DNA of 34,501 nt. It comes from Pedosphaera sp. (GTDB lineage Bacteria; Verrucomicrobiota; Verrucomicrobiia; Limisphaerales; UBA1100). The notes beneath the pieces were generated by a model that ran no database searches, was not told the origin of the DNA, and was given only the letters and a program-made list of their open reading frames with translations. Position 1 is the stretch's first letter. Each line of letters starts with the position of its first letter. The DNA lies in the NCBI GenBank assembly GCA_009695465.1, contig SIAW01000019.1:1-34501 (forward strand), given 5' to 3'. Below are positions 1-6,807 of this stretch, one piece after another. Made by a program: the position numbers and the translations under genes.

Positions 1-72
1 TTAATCCGACACCGACACTTCTTCCCTAGAGGTTGGTTGGGCTGTGACGGTGGTGACTATCGGCAGCCGCGT

Positions 73-78
73 TATACT
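73..78 (+). promoter_or_regulatory. possible -10 element upstream of the DUF5069 gene
   Basis: TATACT matches the sigma-70 -10 consensus at five of six positions and lies 65 bases before the chosen start codon of the DUF5069 gene. No convincing -35 hexamer sits 16-18 bases upstream; the nearest is TGGTGA at 51-56. Nothing else recognisable was seen in positions 1-143. Confidence 0.25.
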
Positions 79-143
79 GTCAATCGCAATTTTCTGGATG
101 GCTCAGGATTGACGCGCGCGCGATGCCGTGCGCCAACTGGCGC

Positions 144-575
144 ATGGCTGACCCAATTTATCCGCGCAGCCCGCGCGAGGAAATGGCCGGGTGGTGTTAT
201 CTGCCCCGCTTCGTGGACAAGATCCGGCTGCACTTGGCCGGCCAGTTGCACGCGGATTATCAGCCCAATTTTTGTGTCAAAGGCTTCGATGCGATTTGGC
301 TCAAGGCCGCCGGCGTCTCGGGCGAGCAGATGATCGAGGTGGTCCGGCAATCCATCACCGATGGGCAAGTGTGCGATTGGGTGCGGCAACACGTGCAGTG
401 CACGGACGCAGACAAGGCGGACTTCCGCGAGCGGATGCTCAATCACGGCCGCGACCCCGACAACACCGAACTGCGCGCCTTGTTGCAGAAACGGAAAGCC
501 GACGCCGGCATGGCCAGCCGCGAGGACATCCAGTGTTTCGTGGACTTCATTGACGCAGACGAGAAGCGATCGTGA
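144..575 (+). CDS. DUF5069 domain-containing protein
   Basis: A 143-residue soluble protein recognised as DUF5069 from its N-terminal YPRSPREE, followed by LPRFVDKIRLHLAGQL, and from the later FDAIWLKAAGVS and VCDWVRQH stretches. The family is common in Verrucomicrobiota and Planctomycetes and has no established biochemical role, so none is assigned. It fills the protein, with no signal peptide or membrane segment. The ATG at 144 gives MADPIYPRSPREE, which begins just before the conserved region; an in-frame ATG at 123 would add seven residues. Neither has a good ribosome-binding site. The stop codon is one base before the GTG of the next gene, so the two are probably cotranscribed. Confidence 0.8.
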   Translation: MADPIYPRSPREEMAGWCYLPRFVDKIRLHLAGQLHADYQPNFCVKGFDAIWLKAAGVSGEQMIEVVRQSITDGQVCDWVRQHVQCTDADKADFRERMLNHGRDPDNTELRALLQKRKADAGMASREDIQCFVDFIDADEKRS

Positions 576-576
576 C

Positions 577-1125
577 GTGTTGGCCGTGTCCGTTCCTGCG
601 TTCATCCGTGGATTGACCGGCGCGCTGAAGCTCGGCGCCGCGTGGGCGCTGCTTGGTCCGTTCCTCGCCCTCTGCACTGCGGCCTTCCTCGGCACCCTCG
701 CTGGCGGCTGGTGGGGAAGTGCGATGTGCGTGTTCGTCAGCACACTTTTCTATGCGCTCCTCCTTAGTTCATGGCCGGCTCACTTCGCCGACCGCCAATC
801 TCCGGATCACAAGGCGCGAGTTCTCAGCGCCCTGCGAGTGGGGGCGCTGATGGGCGCGTTGATCGGGCTGGGGATGGCGGGGTTGAGTGCGGCCTACGGG
901 CTGAACGGCGAGGAACATTCCCTCCACGAAATGCTGCGCCGGACGGCGGACGTGTTCACCGGTCAGATGCCAGCTTTCGAACTTCCACCGGGAGACAGCC
1001 GAAGACTGGATGCCTGGTATTACGTGAAGATGCTCGGTGCGCTTGGTGTCGTCGCTGGAGGTGCGCGCGAGCCGGCGGGCATGTTGTGGAATCGCCTGCG
1101 GCCGCGGCGCAATTCTGCGGCTTGA
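577..1125 (+). CDS. hypothetical multi-pass membrane protein
   Basis: About 182 residues from a GTG at 577, with TTG 580 and GTG 586 as alternatives; the longer open frame reaching back to 361 overlaps the DUF5069 gene and is unlikely. I do not recognise the family. Hydrophobic segments can be seen near residues 12-35 (LGAAWALLGPFLALCTAAFL), 38-57 (GWWGSAMCVFVSTLFYALL) and 89-108 (VGALMGALIGLGMAGLSAAY). A soluble stretch follows, then a short hydrophobic segment (MLGALGVVAGG) and an Arg-rich tail. This suggests a small integral inner-membrane protein. The one-base gap after the upstream gene implies translational coupling and possibly a shared function. Confidence 0.55.
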   Translation: MLAVSVPAFIRGLTGALKLGAAWALLGPFLALCTAAFLGTLAGGWWGSAMCVFVSTLFYALLLSSWPAHFADRQSPDHKARVLSALRVGALMGALIGLGMAGLSAAYGLNGEEHSLHEMLRRTADVFTGQMPAFELPPGDSRRLDAWYYVKMLGALGVVAGGAREPAGMLWNRLRPRRNSAA

Positions 1126-1162
1126 AAACAAGAACCCCTCCATCCGTGAAGGGATGAGAGGG
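1120..1162 (-). terminator. intrinsic terminator between convergent genes
   Basis: The arms CCCTCCATCC (1136-1145) and GGATG plus GAGGG (1152-1156, 1158-1162) pair over ten base pairs with a one-base bulge and a six-base loop. On the minus strand the hairpin is followed by the U-rich GTTCTTGTTTT, so it fits the end of the DUF1080-like gene. It lies between two convergent genes and may also stop plus-strand transcripts, though without a U-tract on that side. Confidence 0.6.
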
Positions 1163-1179
1163 TTGCTGGAGACAGCCGT

Positions 1180-1896
1180 TTACTTCGCCGCCGGTTTGGG
1201 GAAGGGAGCGACCTTTTTATCTTCCGCAGCCGGCGCCCAGATCTTGATGTTGTCCACCTTGCCGGTGTCATCGAAGGAACCGAAGCCAGCGTGGCCTTTC
1301 GCGAACGTGGCGTCCTCGGCGAGCATGATCGGTTTGGCAAGGTCGTCGAAATAGACCTTGATGGCCGCGCCTTTCCGCTCCAGGCGCACTTTGTGCCAGA
1401 CGTTGAGGCCCCAGTTGACGCCTTGCGTCGTCTCCTTGGCGAAATTCTTGCGCGGCGCTTCGTTCACGATGAAGACATTGTGGGCGTTTGGATCGGCCTT
1501 GGTAGCGATGTGGGTGTAATAAAACTTGGCCGGCGCGGTGAAGCCAAAGTAGAGGCACATGTCGCGATGCCCGTACTCTTTGCCGGTCTGGATGAGATCA
1601 GCCTCGAGGATGAAATCGCCCAGCACCTTGCCGCTGATCAGCGCGATGTTGAACGGCGAACGCACGGTTGTCTTGTAGTTGCTCTGCTTCACCAACTCGA
1701 GCGAGTTGCCTTTGTCGCCGGCAGTGACCTTCCAGGCTGTGGCGTCGGAGAATGTAAAATCCTTGATCGCATCGGGCTTCTCGAAGTCCTGCGAGTAAAC
1801 GAGCTTGTAGCCGTCGGGGATGCCGGCGGGCTTGTCAGCCGCAGCGGCAAGCGTGGCGGCTGTGAACAGCGCAAAGAGGGCGGGGGATCGTTTCAT
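1180..1896 (-). CDS. exported DUF1080 / LamG-like protein
   Basis: A 238-residue protein with an N-terminal Sec signal (MKRSPALFALFTAATLAAAA, probable cleavage after the alanine run). A single jelly-roll-type domain follows, with DGYKLVYSQDFEKP near the start and VWHKVRLERKG, IKVYFDD and GHAGFGSFDD toward the end. The pattern resembles the 3-keto-disaccharide hydrolase (DUF1080) and LamG superfamily, which act on or bind carbohydrates outside the cytoplasm; the exact activity cannot be read from the sequence. The ATG at 1896 is chosen because the signal peptide begins there; a frame starting at 1920 would place residues inside the terminator upstream. GAAG lies ten bases before the ATG. It is the last gene of the carbohydrate cassette and sits directly behind a terminator. 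Confidence 0.65.
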   Translation of the reverse strand: MKRSPALFALFTAATLAAAADKPAGIPDGYKLVYSQDFEKPDAIKDFTFSDATAWKVTAGDKGNSLELVKQSNYKTTVRSPFNIALISGKVLGDFILEADLIQTGKEYGHRDMCLYFGFTAPAKFYYTHIATKADPNAHNVFIVNEAPRKNFAKETTQGVNWGLNVWHKVRLERKGAAIKVYFDDLAKPIMLAEDATFAKGHAGFGSFDDTGKVDNIKIWAPAAEDKKVAPFPKPAAK

Positions 1897-1910
1897 GATT
1901 TGGCTTCGTG

Positions 1911-1946
1911 TAAAAAACAACCCACGGCGCGAACCGTGGGCTGTCA
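1911..1946 (-). terminator. intrinsic terminator after the Gfo/Idh gene
   Basis: CCCACGG (1921-1927) and CCGTGGG (1934-1940) form a perfect seven-base-pair stem with a six-base loop. On the minus strand it is followed by TTGTTTTTT, and further weaker pairs can extend it through 1941-1945. It lies 35 bases after the Gfo/Idh stop codon but ends only 15 bases before the start codon of the next gene in the same direction. Confidence 0.75.
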
Positions 1947-1974
1947 GTGATTGTTGTCCGGTTCTCGACGGAGG

Positions 1975-3438
1975 TCAGACGATCTCCGGCACGACGTACG
2001 GCTTGCGATACTCGCGCGTGAGCAACTTGTCCGCGGCCGCGTTGCCGATGAACTTCTCGGTCTTCGGATCCATCTTCAACACCGCCCCGATGGTCAACGG
2101 CGTCTTGCCGAGATCCACCTCGTTCTTGGCCAGATGCTCGACCATGCGGTTGAGCGTCTCTTCGCCCCCGCGATGTGCGCTCACCGTCTTGCGGATGTCC
2201 GCCACGCTCGCCGTCTTGCCCAATTGATAGGAGACATTGCCGGTGTGACAGAGCGCGCTGGAGATGTGGCCCTCCAGAATGTCCGCGTTGAGATCCTCCG
2301 ACTTGCGGCTGCGCACCGCCTTGATGAAGTTGGCGAAATGATCCTCTGCGCCCGACCACTTCTTGATTTCCTTACCCGTCTTATCCTTGGCCACCGCGCC
2401 GTTGTAATTGGGCACCACCACCTCGCCGCCTTCGCATTCGATCACCACACCGACGCCGGCCCCGTGATAGCTGTCCATGCCTTTGGCGCCTTTGGCTGAG
2501 GGCAGACCGCGCACCTCAAAAATCAGCGGCGCCTTTTCGTACCCGTGCCACACATACTGCGTGTTGGGTGTCTCGCCATCGTCTTCGTATCCCAAGCGAC
2601 CGCCGACGCTGAACACGAGCGGGGAAAGTTCCACCGGTCCCAGGAACCAGCGCGCGATGTCCATCTGGTGGATACCTTGATTGCCCAGATCGCCGTTGCC
2701 GTAATTCCAGATCCAGTGCCAATCGTAGTGCAGGTTCTTGCGGCGCATCTCATCCTTGGGCGCAGGGCCGCACCAAAGATCGAAGTCCACCTCCGAAGGC
2801 ACCTTCTGCGCGTCAGCCACCTTGCCGATGCTGCCGCGCGGCTTGTAGCACAGACCGCGCGCGATGAGAATCTTGCCCAGATTGCCCGCCTGCACCCACT
2901 GCGTGGCCTCGCGGATACCGGAGCTGGAACGGCTTTGCGTGCCCGTCTGCACGATCTTCTTGTACTTGCGCGCCGCGTTGACGAGCTGGCGACCTTCCCA
3001 CACGTTGTGGCTCACGGGCTTTTCCACATAGACATCTTTGCCCGCTTGGATGGCCCAGATCGCGGCCAGCGCGTGCCAATGATTCGGCGTGGCGATGGCA
3101 ACGACGTCCAGGTTTTTATCCTCGATCATCTTGCGCACGTCGTTGTAGCCGGGCACCGAAAATTTCGCGGTGGCCGCACCGAGCACTTTGCTGTCCACAT
3201 CGCACAATGCCGCCAAGCGCACGCCTTGTTCGCCTTGCTGCATGGTGCGGATGGAACTGATGTGACTGCCGCCGCGGCCGCGGAAACCCACGACACCGGC
3301 GTTGATGCTTTCATTGGCGCCCTTCACACGCGCCCAGCTCTGCGCCGTCCAACTGACGGCAGCGGCGCCGGCCAGTGAGCCGCGCAGGAAAGAGCGGCGG
3401 GTGAGTCGTTTTGCGGTGGAGGATTTGGATGTGCTCAT
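1975..3438 (-). CDS. Tat-exported Gfo/Idh/MocA family oxidoreductase
   Basis: A 487-residue NAD(P)-dependent oxidoreductase of the Gfo/Idh/MocA family, which oxidises or reduces sugars, inositols and their derivatives. The N-terminus carries a twin-arginine signal (TRRSFLRG, residues 13-20, then a hydrophobic alanine-rich stretch), so it is probably exported folded with its cofactor. The Rossmann-type segment GVVGFRGRGGSH spans residues 48-59, ATPNHWHAL follows at 116-124, and the family hallmark EKPVSHN, with the catalytic lysine, is at 139-145. The C-terminal half is the usual substrate domain. Length fits the large Tat-dependent subgroup typical of Verrucomicrobiota and Planctomycetes. It starts 18 bases after the PmoA-like gene and is almost certainly cotranscribed with it. 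The substrate is unknown. Confidence 0.92.
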   Translation of the reverse strand: MSTSKSSTAKRLTRRSFLRGSLAGAAAVSWTAQSWARVKGANESINAGVVGFRGRGGSHISSIRTMQQGEQGVRLAALCDVDSKVLGAATAKFSVPGYNDVRKMIEDKNLDVVAIATPNHWHALAAIWAIQAGKDVYVEKPVSHNVWEGRQLVNAARKYKKIVQTGTQSRSSSGIREATQWVQAGNLGKILIARGLCYKPRGSIGKVADAQKVPSEVDFDLWCGPAPKDEMRRKNLHYDWHWIWNYGNGDLGNQGIHQMDIARWFLGPVELSPLVFSVGGRLGYEDDGETPNTQYVWHGYEKAPLIFEVRGLPSAKGAKGMDSYHGAGVGVVIECEGGEVVVPNYNGAVAKDKTGKEIKKWSGAEDHFANFIKAVRSRKSEDLNADILEGHISSALCHTGNVSYQLGKTASVADIRKTVSAHRGGEETLNRMVEHLAKNEVDLGKTPLTIGAVLKMDPKTEKFIGNAAADKLLTREYRKPYVVPEIV

Positions 3439-3456
3439 GGTGATTGCGATGAGGGT

Positions 3457-4446
3457 TTACTTTCCGGCGCCGTACGCCTTCCACTGTTGTTCAATTTTCT
3501 CCGGCTTGGCTTCGCCCGTGTGCCAGATGAAACGGAATTTGAACGTGATGCTCTTTCCCGATTCCAGCGCGATGTCGCCGGCATTTTTGTCGGGCAACTT
3601 CTCGAATTGCGAACGGGCAAAGGCGTTGGCCGAGCACAGTCCGTAGTCGCGCGCGTGCCACCACGTGGGATGCTTCGGGTTCTGCGGATGATCGAGGATG
3701 GCCACGCCGAACGTCTTTCCATTCACCGGCCCGTAGTAATCCACCCACTTGGCGCGCTTGCCCCAGCAGTCTTTATCCTGCACGCCCTCGCTGTTGAGCA
3801 TGTGACCGGTGGGCTTGTCCTTGTAGAATTTGTTGGGTGCCGTGCGCATGCTTTCGGCCACGCGAATGGCCATGCCCGCGTCTTTGTTGTCTCCCAGAAC
3901 GATGGCGCCGTGCGAGGCGTGAATGGTGATCTCGTGATCGAGCATGCGACCGTCAGCCACGCGATGAATGCGCACCGTGCGTTCATCGCTGCAAATCACT
4001 TCGCCGGCTTTGGAGGTCCAGAGATTGCGCGCGCGGATGACGCCCGTGTTATCGCCGGAAGCCACTTCCAGAAATTTCTCGTGCGCCATGCGGCCGCTCG
4101 TGGGCGACTCACCCCAGAAATCATGGACGCCGCCTTCCTTCCCTCCTTTGACGTGGTGATGGCCGAACCACACGCTGCGATGATGGATGTGATCGGTGTC
4201 CTCGTCCTTCGCATCCTTGATGATCGGATAATTGCGCGTCAACCCCGTGCCGTCGGGCCATTGGATGGGAAAAAGAAACGGGCGCGGCACCTCGCGATAG
4301 TGGTATTCGGTGAACAGCTTGCCGTCGATTTCCACGCGCAGCTTGCCGTCCTTCTCGGCGATCTTCACGCCGCCGCCGGGTTCCGCACCAAAGGCCAGCG
4401 TGGACAGGAGACAAAAAAGGGATGCGAGCGCAGCAAGTCGTTTCAT
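3457..4446 (-). CDS. exported PmoA / DUF6807 family protein
   Basis: A 329-residue protein with a Sec signal peptide (MKRLAALASLFCLLSTLAFG, likely cut before AEPG). The remainder matches the DUF6807 family, often labelled PmoA from an old methane-oxygenase annotation: FTEYHYREVPRPFLFPI near the start, DHIHHRSVWFGHH in the middle, and TWWHARDYGLCSANAF and FRFIWHTG toward the end. The conserved histidines suggest a metal or sugar site, but the family's reaction is not firmly established. Homologues often sit next to Gfo/Idh/MocA oxidoreductases, as here, which supports a role in extracytoplasmic carbohydrate breakdown rather than methane oxidation. An ATG at 4461 is an alternative start; neither has a clear ribosome-binding site. 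Confidence 0.8.
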   Translation of the reverse strand: MKRLAALASLFCLLSTLAFGAEPGGGVKIAEKDGKLRVEIDGKLFTEYHYREVPRPFLFPIQWPDGTGLTRNYPIIKDAKDEDTDHIHHRSVWFGHHHVKGGKEGGVHDFWGESPTSGRMAHEKFLEVASGDNTGVIRARNLWTSKAGEVICSDERTVRIHRVADGRMLDHEITIHASHGAIVLGDNKDAGMAIRVAESMRTAPNKFYKDKPTGHMLNSEGVQDKDCWGKRAKWVDYYGPVNGKTFGVAILDHPQNPKHPTWWHARDYGLCSANAFARSQFEKLPDKNAGDIALESGKSITFKFRFIWHTGEAKPEKIEQQWKAYGAGK

Positions 4447-4498
4447 GGCGTGTGGGGTCATGGTAGGAGGCAGACGCTGAGGGTCAATCGCAAATTCG

Positions 4499-4510
4499 GC
4501 CAACGTTGGC
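4499..4510. promoter_or_regulatory. 12-base perfect palindrome, possible operator
   Basis: GCCAACGTTGGC is a perfect inverted repeat in the 72-base gap between the MoxR/Bat operon and the PmoA-like gene. A central AACGTT is compatible with a LacI-family operator, which would suit a sugar cassette. Similar cores occur by chance inside genes at about 6781 and 13701, so support is weak. Confidence 0.2.
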
Positions 4511-4518
4511 AGTGTGGC

Positions 4519-5346
4519 TCAGCGCGGCAAAAGCAGGATGTGCGGCGCAGCTTCGTCACCCGCGCCCACGGTGTTGCGCACCCAGCCGGCGCGCTTGTTC
4601 ATGCCATCGGCAAATCGCACGCGCAGCCAGCCGCCGTCGCGCTCTTCCAACACCGTCACCTCGATGCCGTCGCGCAACGCGTCCATGTCTGCGTGCGGCA
4701 CTTGATCGGGCACATCCTGCGGGGCGAGCGGCCGCTTAAACACCTGCGTGTCGTGCACAGCCACACCGCGCTGGATCCATGATTGCTCGCGCCACGCCAG
4801 CAATGTTGCGGTGACAAGCACCAGTCCCGCCACGCCCAACACCGGTAACCACGGGCGGAGTCGCGCGATCCACACCCGCTGTGCATCACGCCAAAGTCGG
4901 CACAGCGCCAGCAGCAGTGACCAACCCGTCACCGCCAGCGATGCGGCCAGCGTCCATTCATTGAGCGTGAAATGGCCGAGGATGACCTGTGCCGGTGCCG
5001 GACGCGGCGCTTGTCCATGCACTCGCGCGCGCGCGGCCTGCAAGGCGCGGTGGATCTCGCCATCGCGCGGCGCCAACCGGCTGGCGAGTTGATAGTGATG
5101 GATTGCCCGGCCAAATCGCGTCGTTGCCGCGTTGGGTTCGGCGCTCATCCGATAATACGCGTGAGCCAGATTCAGATGCACCGCTGCAGAAGCGCCGTGA
5201 GGGGCCAGCATGGATTCAAAACCCGCAGCCGCCTGCTCAAACTTCCCAGCGGCATAAGCTGCGGTGGCGTCTTGAAATGGAGTCGAGGCAGATTGCGTTC
5301 CGTGCAGAGCACCGGCACTGATGAGCAACAGCAGGCTAAGCCGCAT
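4519..5346 (-). CDS. TPR and SH3-like membrane protein (BatE-like)
   Basis: A 275-residue protein with a signal peptide (residues 1-20), a tetratricopeptide segment at about 24-106 (AAYAAGKFEQAAAGFESML, then HLNLAHAYYRM), two membrane segments at about 131-149 and 165-184, and a C-terminal SH3-like domain at about 190-260 (VFKRPLAP, GIEVTVLEERDGGWLRVRF, GWVR). This layout matches the TPR-SH3 proteins, sometimes called BatE, that close Bat operons. It probably acts as a scaffold at the inner membrane, with its TPR and SH3 parts in the periplasm. The ATG at 5346 overlaps the end of batD by 11 bases, consistent with coupled translation. It is the last gene of the MoxR/VWA operon. Confidence 0.75.
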   Translation of the reverse strand: MRLSLLLLISAGALHGTQSASTPFQDATAAYAAGKFEQAAAGFESMLAPHGASAAVHLNLAHAYYRMSAEPNAATTRFGRAIHHYQLASRLAPRDGEIHRALQAARARVHGQAPRPAPAQVILGHFTLNEWTLAASLAVTGWSLLLALCRLWRDAQRVWIARLRPWLPVLGVAGLVLVTATLLAWREQSWIQRGVAVHDTQVFKRPLAPQDVPDQVPHADMDALRDGIEVTVLEERDGGWLRVRFADGMNKRAGWVRNTVGAGDEAAPHILLLPR

Positions 5347-6805
5347 CACGTGGCGCCTCCAATTCCTGCAACGCCAAGAGCAGTTGCTCCAGTTGCGCGC
5401 GCGCCTGTGCCAATGACTGTGCGGTGCTGCCCGCGCCAAAGCGCACCTGATTCCATGCCGCGAAAAACGATTGCAGGGATTCTGCCGTCGCCGCGGGCAA
5501 GCGCTGCGTCAGTGCCGCCGGCACAATCGCCTCGGTGAGACCATCAGCGGGGCAGTCGAGGCGTTCACCGATCTGTTCCTGCAACAGGCGAAAGGCAAGA
5601 TCGTAAAACGCGGGCGCATCCTCCGGCTGCTGCAATCCGCGCAGTTGCCGCAATCCCCGGCGCACCGTGCGCGCCACGCGCCGTCGCCGCACCAGTCGCG
5701 GGTGTGCCGCCAGATAATCCTGCCGCTTGCGCCACGCCAACGCGGTCAGCATTGCCAGCAGCGGCACGGCCTGCGCCGCAAAAAACCACGGCTGCCGCAA
5801 GAGCGGCGTGAGGCTCGGTGCCAGCGCGCCCAGTTGTGGACGCAATGCAGGAGGCGCTTCATCGGCTCCAGTTTTGGCGGCGGGCGGAGTGATCTCGACG
5901 TTGCCCTCCACGGGCGCGGGCGTTTCGGTGGGCACATCGCCGAACACTTCCAGCGGCGTCGGATGCGAGGTGACGGTGCGGTACGCCTGCTGTTTGGGAT
6001 CGAACCAACTGAAGCGCACCGGCGGGATGATCTGGCGTCCGGGCCGGCGCGGCAACAGGCGGATGGGAAATGTCTTGGTGGAAAACACCATCATGTTGGC
6101 GAGGTCGAGCACGCTCGTATCCAAGCGCGGACTCAGTGCGTCCACGCGGAATCCTTCCCAGCCGTTGGCGGGTGCGGGCGCGGGCACGATGTCCAGCGGA
6201 CCGGCACCGCGCAGAATGGCGGTCAGCTCCACGGGATTGTTGACCTCCACACGGGTGCGATCGGTTTGCACGATGAGTTGAAAATCGCCGACGGCGCCGC
6301 TGAAATCTGCGGGCTGCCCCTGTGTCGGCAGTGGCTTGACGGTCAACGGCACGACGGGGCTGGCCAGTCGCAACTTGATCTGGCGCGGGATGACCTCCGT
6401 GAAATCGTCGAGGACGAGTTCGGTGTTGAACAGCAGCTCCAGCTTGCCTGCGCGCGTGGCTACGCCGGCGTCGCGGTAATGGAAGATCGGATAAACCTGC
6501 CCAGCGACCTGCTGATGCGTGGGCTGAAAAATGGAGCGGTTGAGGAGAAAGCGGATGCCCTCGGTGCGGGCGCGCGGCGGGTGGTTGCGCAGCTCGTTGA
6601 TGTCGATGCGGCGACCGTAGTGCCCGGGAAAATGGATCTGCATGTCCACCGCGAACATCTCGCCGCGGTACACGTTGGTGGAGAGGATCACGACTCGCAG
6701 GAACGCCAGATCGTTGCGCACGACGCCGTCATCGGACTGCGCCCGCGCCCAGAGGCAGCACGCCAAACTGGCAACGCAGAGCCAACGTTGGAGACCAGCG
6801 CGCAT
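5336..6805 (-). CDS. batD: BatD family protein
   Basis: A 489-residue protein with a signal peptide (about residues 1-23), a long beta-rich periplasmic region, one membrane segment near 339-357 and a cytoplasmic helical tail. Features typical of BatD include VYRGEMFAVDMQI near the start, the Ig-like stretch VEVNNPVELTAILRGAGP (187-204) and LLPRRPGRQIIPPVRFSWFD (250-269). BatD proteins accompany BatA and BatB VWA proteins in operons first linked to aerotolerance in Bacteroides; their molecular function is unsettled. The ATG at 6805 lies two bases after the stop of the upstream fusion gene. A TTG at 6814 is also in frame, but it would lie inside the upstream gene. Confidence 0.85.
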   Translation of the reverse strand: MRAGLQRWLCVASLACCLWARAQSDDGVVRNDLAFLRVVILSTNVYRGEMFAVDMQIHFPGHYGRRIDINELRNHPPRARTEGIRFLLNRSIFQPTHQQVAGQVYPIFHYRDAGVATRAGKLELLFNTELVLDDFTEVIPRQIKLRLASPVVPLTVKPLPTQGQPADFSGAVGDFQLIVQTDRTRVEVNNPVELTAILRGAGPLDIVPAPAPANGWEGFRVDALSPRLDTSVLDLANMMVFSTKTFPIRLLPRRPGRQIIPPVRFSWFDPKQQAYRTVTSHPTPLEVFGDVPTETPAPVEGNVEITPPAAKTGADEAPPALRPQLGALAPSLTPLLRQPWFFAAQAVPLLAMLTALAWRKRQDYLAAHPRLVRRRRVARTVRRGLRQLRGLQQPEDAPAFYDLAFRLLQEQIGERLDCPADGLTEAIVPAALTQRLPAATAESLQSFFAAWNQVRFGAGSTAQSLAQARAQLEQLLLALQELEAPRDAA

Positions 6806-6807
6806 GG

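Noticed and set aside
1-122. Possible end of a minus-strand gene (TTA at position 1)
   Set aside because: The frame is interrupted by a stop within about 100 bases and shows no domain pattern.
844-904. Possible repeats or CRISPR-like arrays in GC-rich stretches here and elsewhere
   Set aside because: No regularly spaced direct repeats were found; apparent repetition is codon bias in alanine, arginine and glycine codons.
3487-4782. A 431-codon plus-strand frame opposite the PmoA-like gene
   Set aside because: It spans the intergenic gap and two genes on the other strand; composition is His/Arg/Ala-rich without domains.
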